Shown: piece by piece, positions 63,170-64,000 of the stretch
Layout of the letters: every line of letters starts with the position of its first letter
How positions within the stretch are numbered: position 1 is the first letter of the stretch
Assembly: GCF_004137245.1 (NCBI RefSeq)
Contig: NZ_SDWS01000001.1
Location: 248,001 to 312,000 of the forward strand
Origin: Nocardioides glacieisoli
GTDB lineage: Bacteria; Actinomycetota; Actinomycetes; Propionibacteriales; Nocardioidaceae
DNA length: 64,000 nt
Direction: 5' to 3'
The notes under the pieces: model-generated
Told to the model about the DNA's origin: nothing
Seen by the model: only the letters and a program-made list of their open reading frames with translations
Databases searched by the model: none
Position numbers and translations under genes: made by a program

Positions 63170-63190
63170 GATCTCGGTACGGTCCACGCG

Positions 63191-63262
63191 CGGCTTCGTG
63201 CCTCAGTCGCGGGACCACTCGATCTGGCCGGGCCCACACGCCGACCTCGTGCCTCGGTCGCC
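63191..63262 (+). repeat. Dispersed intergenic repeat, copy 2
   Basis: CGGCTTCGTGCCTCAG (63191-63206), 15 nt, ATCTGGCCG (63222-63230), then CCCACACGCC and CTCGTGCCTCGGTCGCC. The same words in the same order are found on the minus strand at 36915-36843. It fills the gap between the RIO kinase and LOG genes. Confidence 0.6.
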
Positions 63263-63272
63263 GCTGCCCGGC

Positions 63273-64000
63273 TCAGAACGCGTGCGCCATCAGCTCCCCG
63301 AACAGCTCGTGCTCGTCGACCTGGAGCCCGCGCGAGCGGAACCAGGCGCACATGTTGGCGCAGTCGCGCAGCAGGAAGTCCATGCCGCGCGGGTTGCCGA
63401 CGAGGTCCACCACCTGCGGCAGGTCGATGATGACGAGCCGGTCGCCTGCGGCGAGGGTGTTGTAGGGCGACAGGTCGCCGTGCACGATCCCCGCCTGCAC
63501 CATCGTGCCGAGGGCGTCGCGGAGCTGCTCGTAGTAGCCCTCGACTACGGCCGGGTCTGGCCGCACCTGCGCGACGCGCGGGGCGGTGTCGACCTCCCCG
63601 TCGACGGTGACGGTGATCCACTCCATCATCAGCTCGGTCTCGTCGATCTGGACCGGGTAGGGGACGGGCAGGCCGAGCTCCCAGCAGCGACGGAGCGCGT
63701 TCCACTCCGAGATCGCCCACTCGCCGGCGGCGACCTGCTTGCCCCAGGTGGACTTCCGCGTGAGGGCACGCTCGTCGCGCGAGCGCTTCATCGAGCGGCC
63801 CTCGGTGTAGGCCGCGGCGCGGTGGAAGGTGCGGTGGTCGGTGTCCCGGTAGCGCTTGGCCGCCATGATGACGGCGCTCCCGGGGGTGTGCGGGTCCTCG
63901 CGCTCGACGAGGAAGACGTCCGCCTCCTTGCCGGTCTTGAGGACGCCGAGCTCGGTGTCGACGGCGCCGCTGGACACCACCACCCAGTCGGGGCGTGGCT
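63273..64000 (-). CDS. RIO-type serine/threonine kinase, 5' end outside window
   Basis: The C-terminal 237 residues of a RIO1-like kinase are visible from a GTG at 63983. The frame continues open to the window edge and reads PRPDW before it, as in full-length relatives, so the true start is outside. It shows LGVLKTGKEADVFLVERED (nucleotide-binding loop), the catalytic GIVHGDLSPYNTLAAGD, and the metal-binding IDLPQVVDL. Bacterial RIO kinases are little studied; archaeal and eukaryotic ones act in ribosome maturation. Confidence 0.85.
   Translation of the reverse strand, partial: PRPDWVVVSSGAVDTELGVLKTGKEADVFLVEREDPHTPGSAVIMAAKRYRDTDHRTFHRAAAYTEGRSMKRSRDERALTRKSTWGKQVAAGEWAISEWNALRRCWELGLPVPYPVQIDETELMMEWITVTVDGEVDTAPRVAQVRPDPAVVEGYYEQLRDALGTMVQAGIVHGDLSPYNTLAAGDRLVIIDLPQVVDLVGNPRGMDFLLRDCANMCAWFRSRGLQVDEHELFGELMAHAF

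Overview
The window is chromosomal DNA of a very GC-rich actinobacterium. GTG and TTG starts are common, third codon positions are strongly GC, and the predicted -10 boxes are TANNNT. Protein flavour and gene order point to Nocardioidaceae (Nocardioides-like). That placement is inference; no rRNA gene is present to settle it. Both edges cut a gene: the 3' end of cofC on the left and the 5' end of a RIO-type kinase gene on the right.

Most of the window is a conserved actinobacterial housekeeping block. From memory of the family it follows the order seen in Mycobacterium tuberculosis (roughly Rv2983 down to Rv2880c). The left part holds cofC, plsC-gpsA, ddl, a DUF3515 lipoprotein, a lone Lrp-type RAM domain protein, thiL, rpmB, a FakA-like DhaL protein, recG, rsmD, coaD, yceD, rpmF, rnc and mutM. 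The middle holds smc, ftsY, amtB-glnB-glnD (ammonium uptake and PII signalling), ffh and an amidohydrolase. The right part holds rpsP-khpA, rimM-trmD, rplS, lepB-rnhB-DUF2469, yraN-comM-dprA, xerC, an M23-type protein, rpsB-tsf, pyrH-frr-cdsA and rlmN.

Accessory genes sit in the joints of this block. 14.6-20.4 kb has a coiled-coil protein, an MFS exporter, a GlcD-like oxidase, a DUF1707 protein, a class V aminotransferase, a GNAT enzyme and a secreted protein. 24.1-25.8 kb has a thioesterase, a tiny membrane protein and a methyltransferase. 27.1-31.1 kb has a 991-residue multidomain glycosyltransferase and an RgpF-like protein, probably for cell-surface polysaccharide. 37.0-39.3 kb has an M29 aminopeptidase, a NYN/PIN-like protein and a secreted protein. 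40.5-44.2 kb has a VanW protein, a GNAT enzyme, an ECF sigma factor, its probable anti-sigma partner and a secreted target. The right end has a GT4 glycosyltransferase, a LOG-family protein and the RIO kinase. No tRNA, rRNA, CRISPR array, prophage or insertion sequence was found.

The most interesting non-coding signals are: (1) six copies of a 16-bp motif arranged as an exactly symmetric inverted array with a strict 32-bp period between the convergent ftsY and glycosyltransferase genes; (2) a foldable three-way-junction 5' leader before a secreted protein gene; (3) two matching ECF-type promoters, one before the sigma gene and one before a secreted protein gene; (4) thirteen genes with a TANNNT box ending exactly 6 or 7 nt before the start codon, which implies widespread leaderless transcription; (5) an rnc gene whose natural start appears to be CTG; and (6) a TrmD-GNAT fusion protein.
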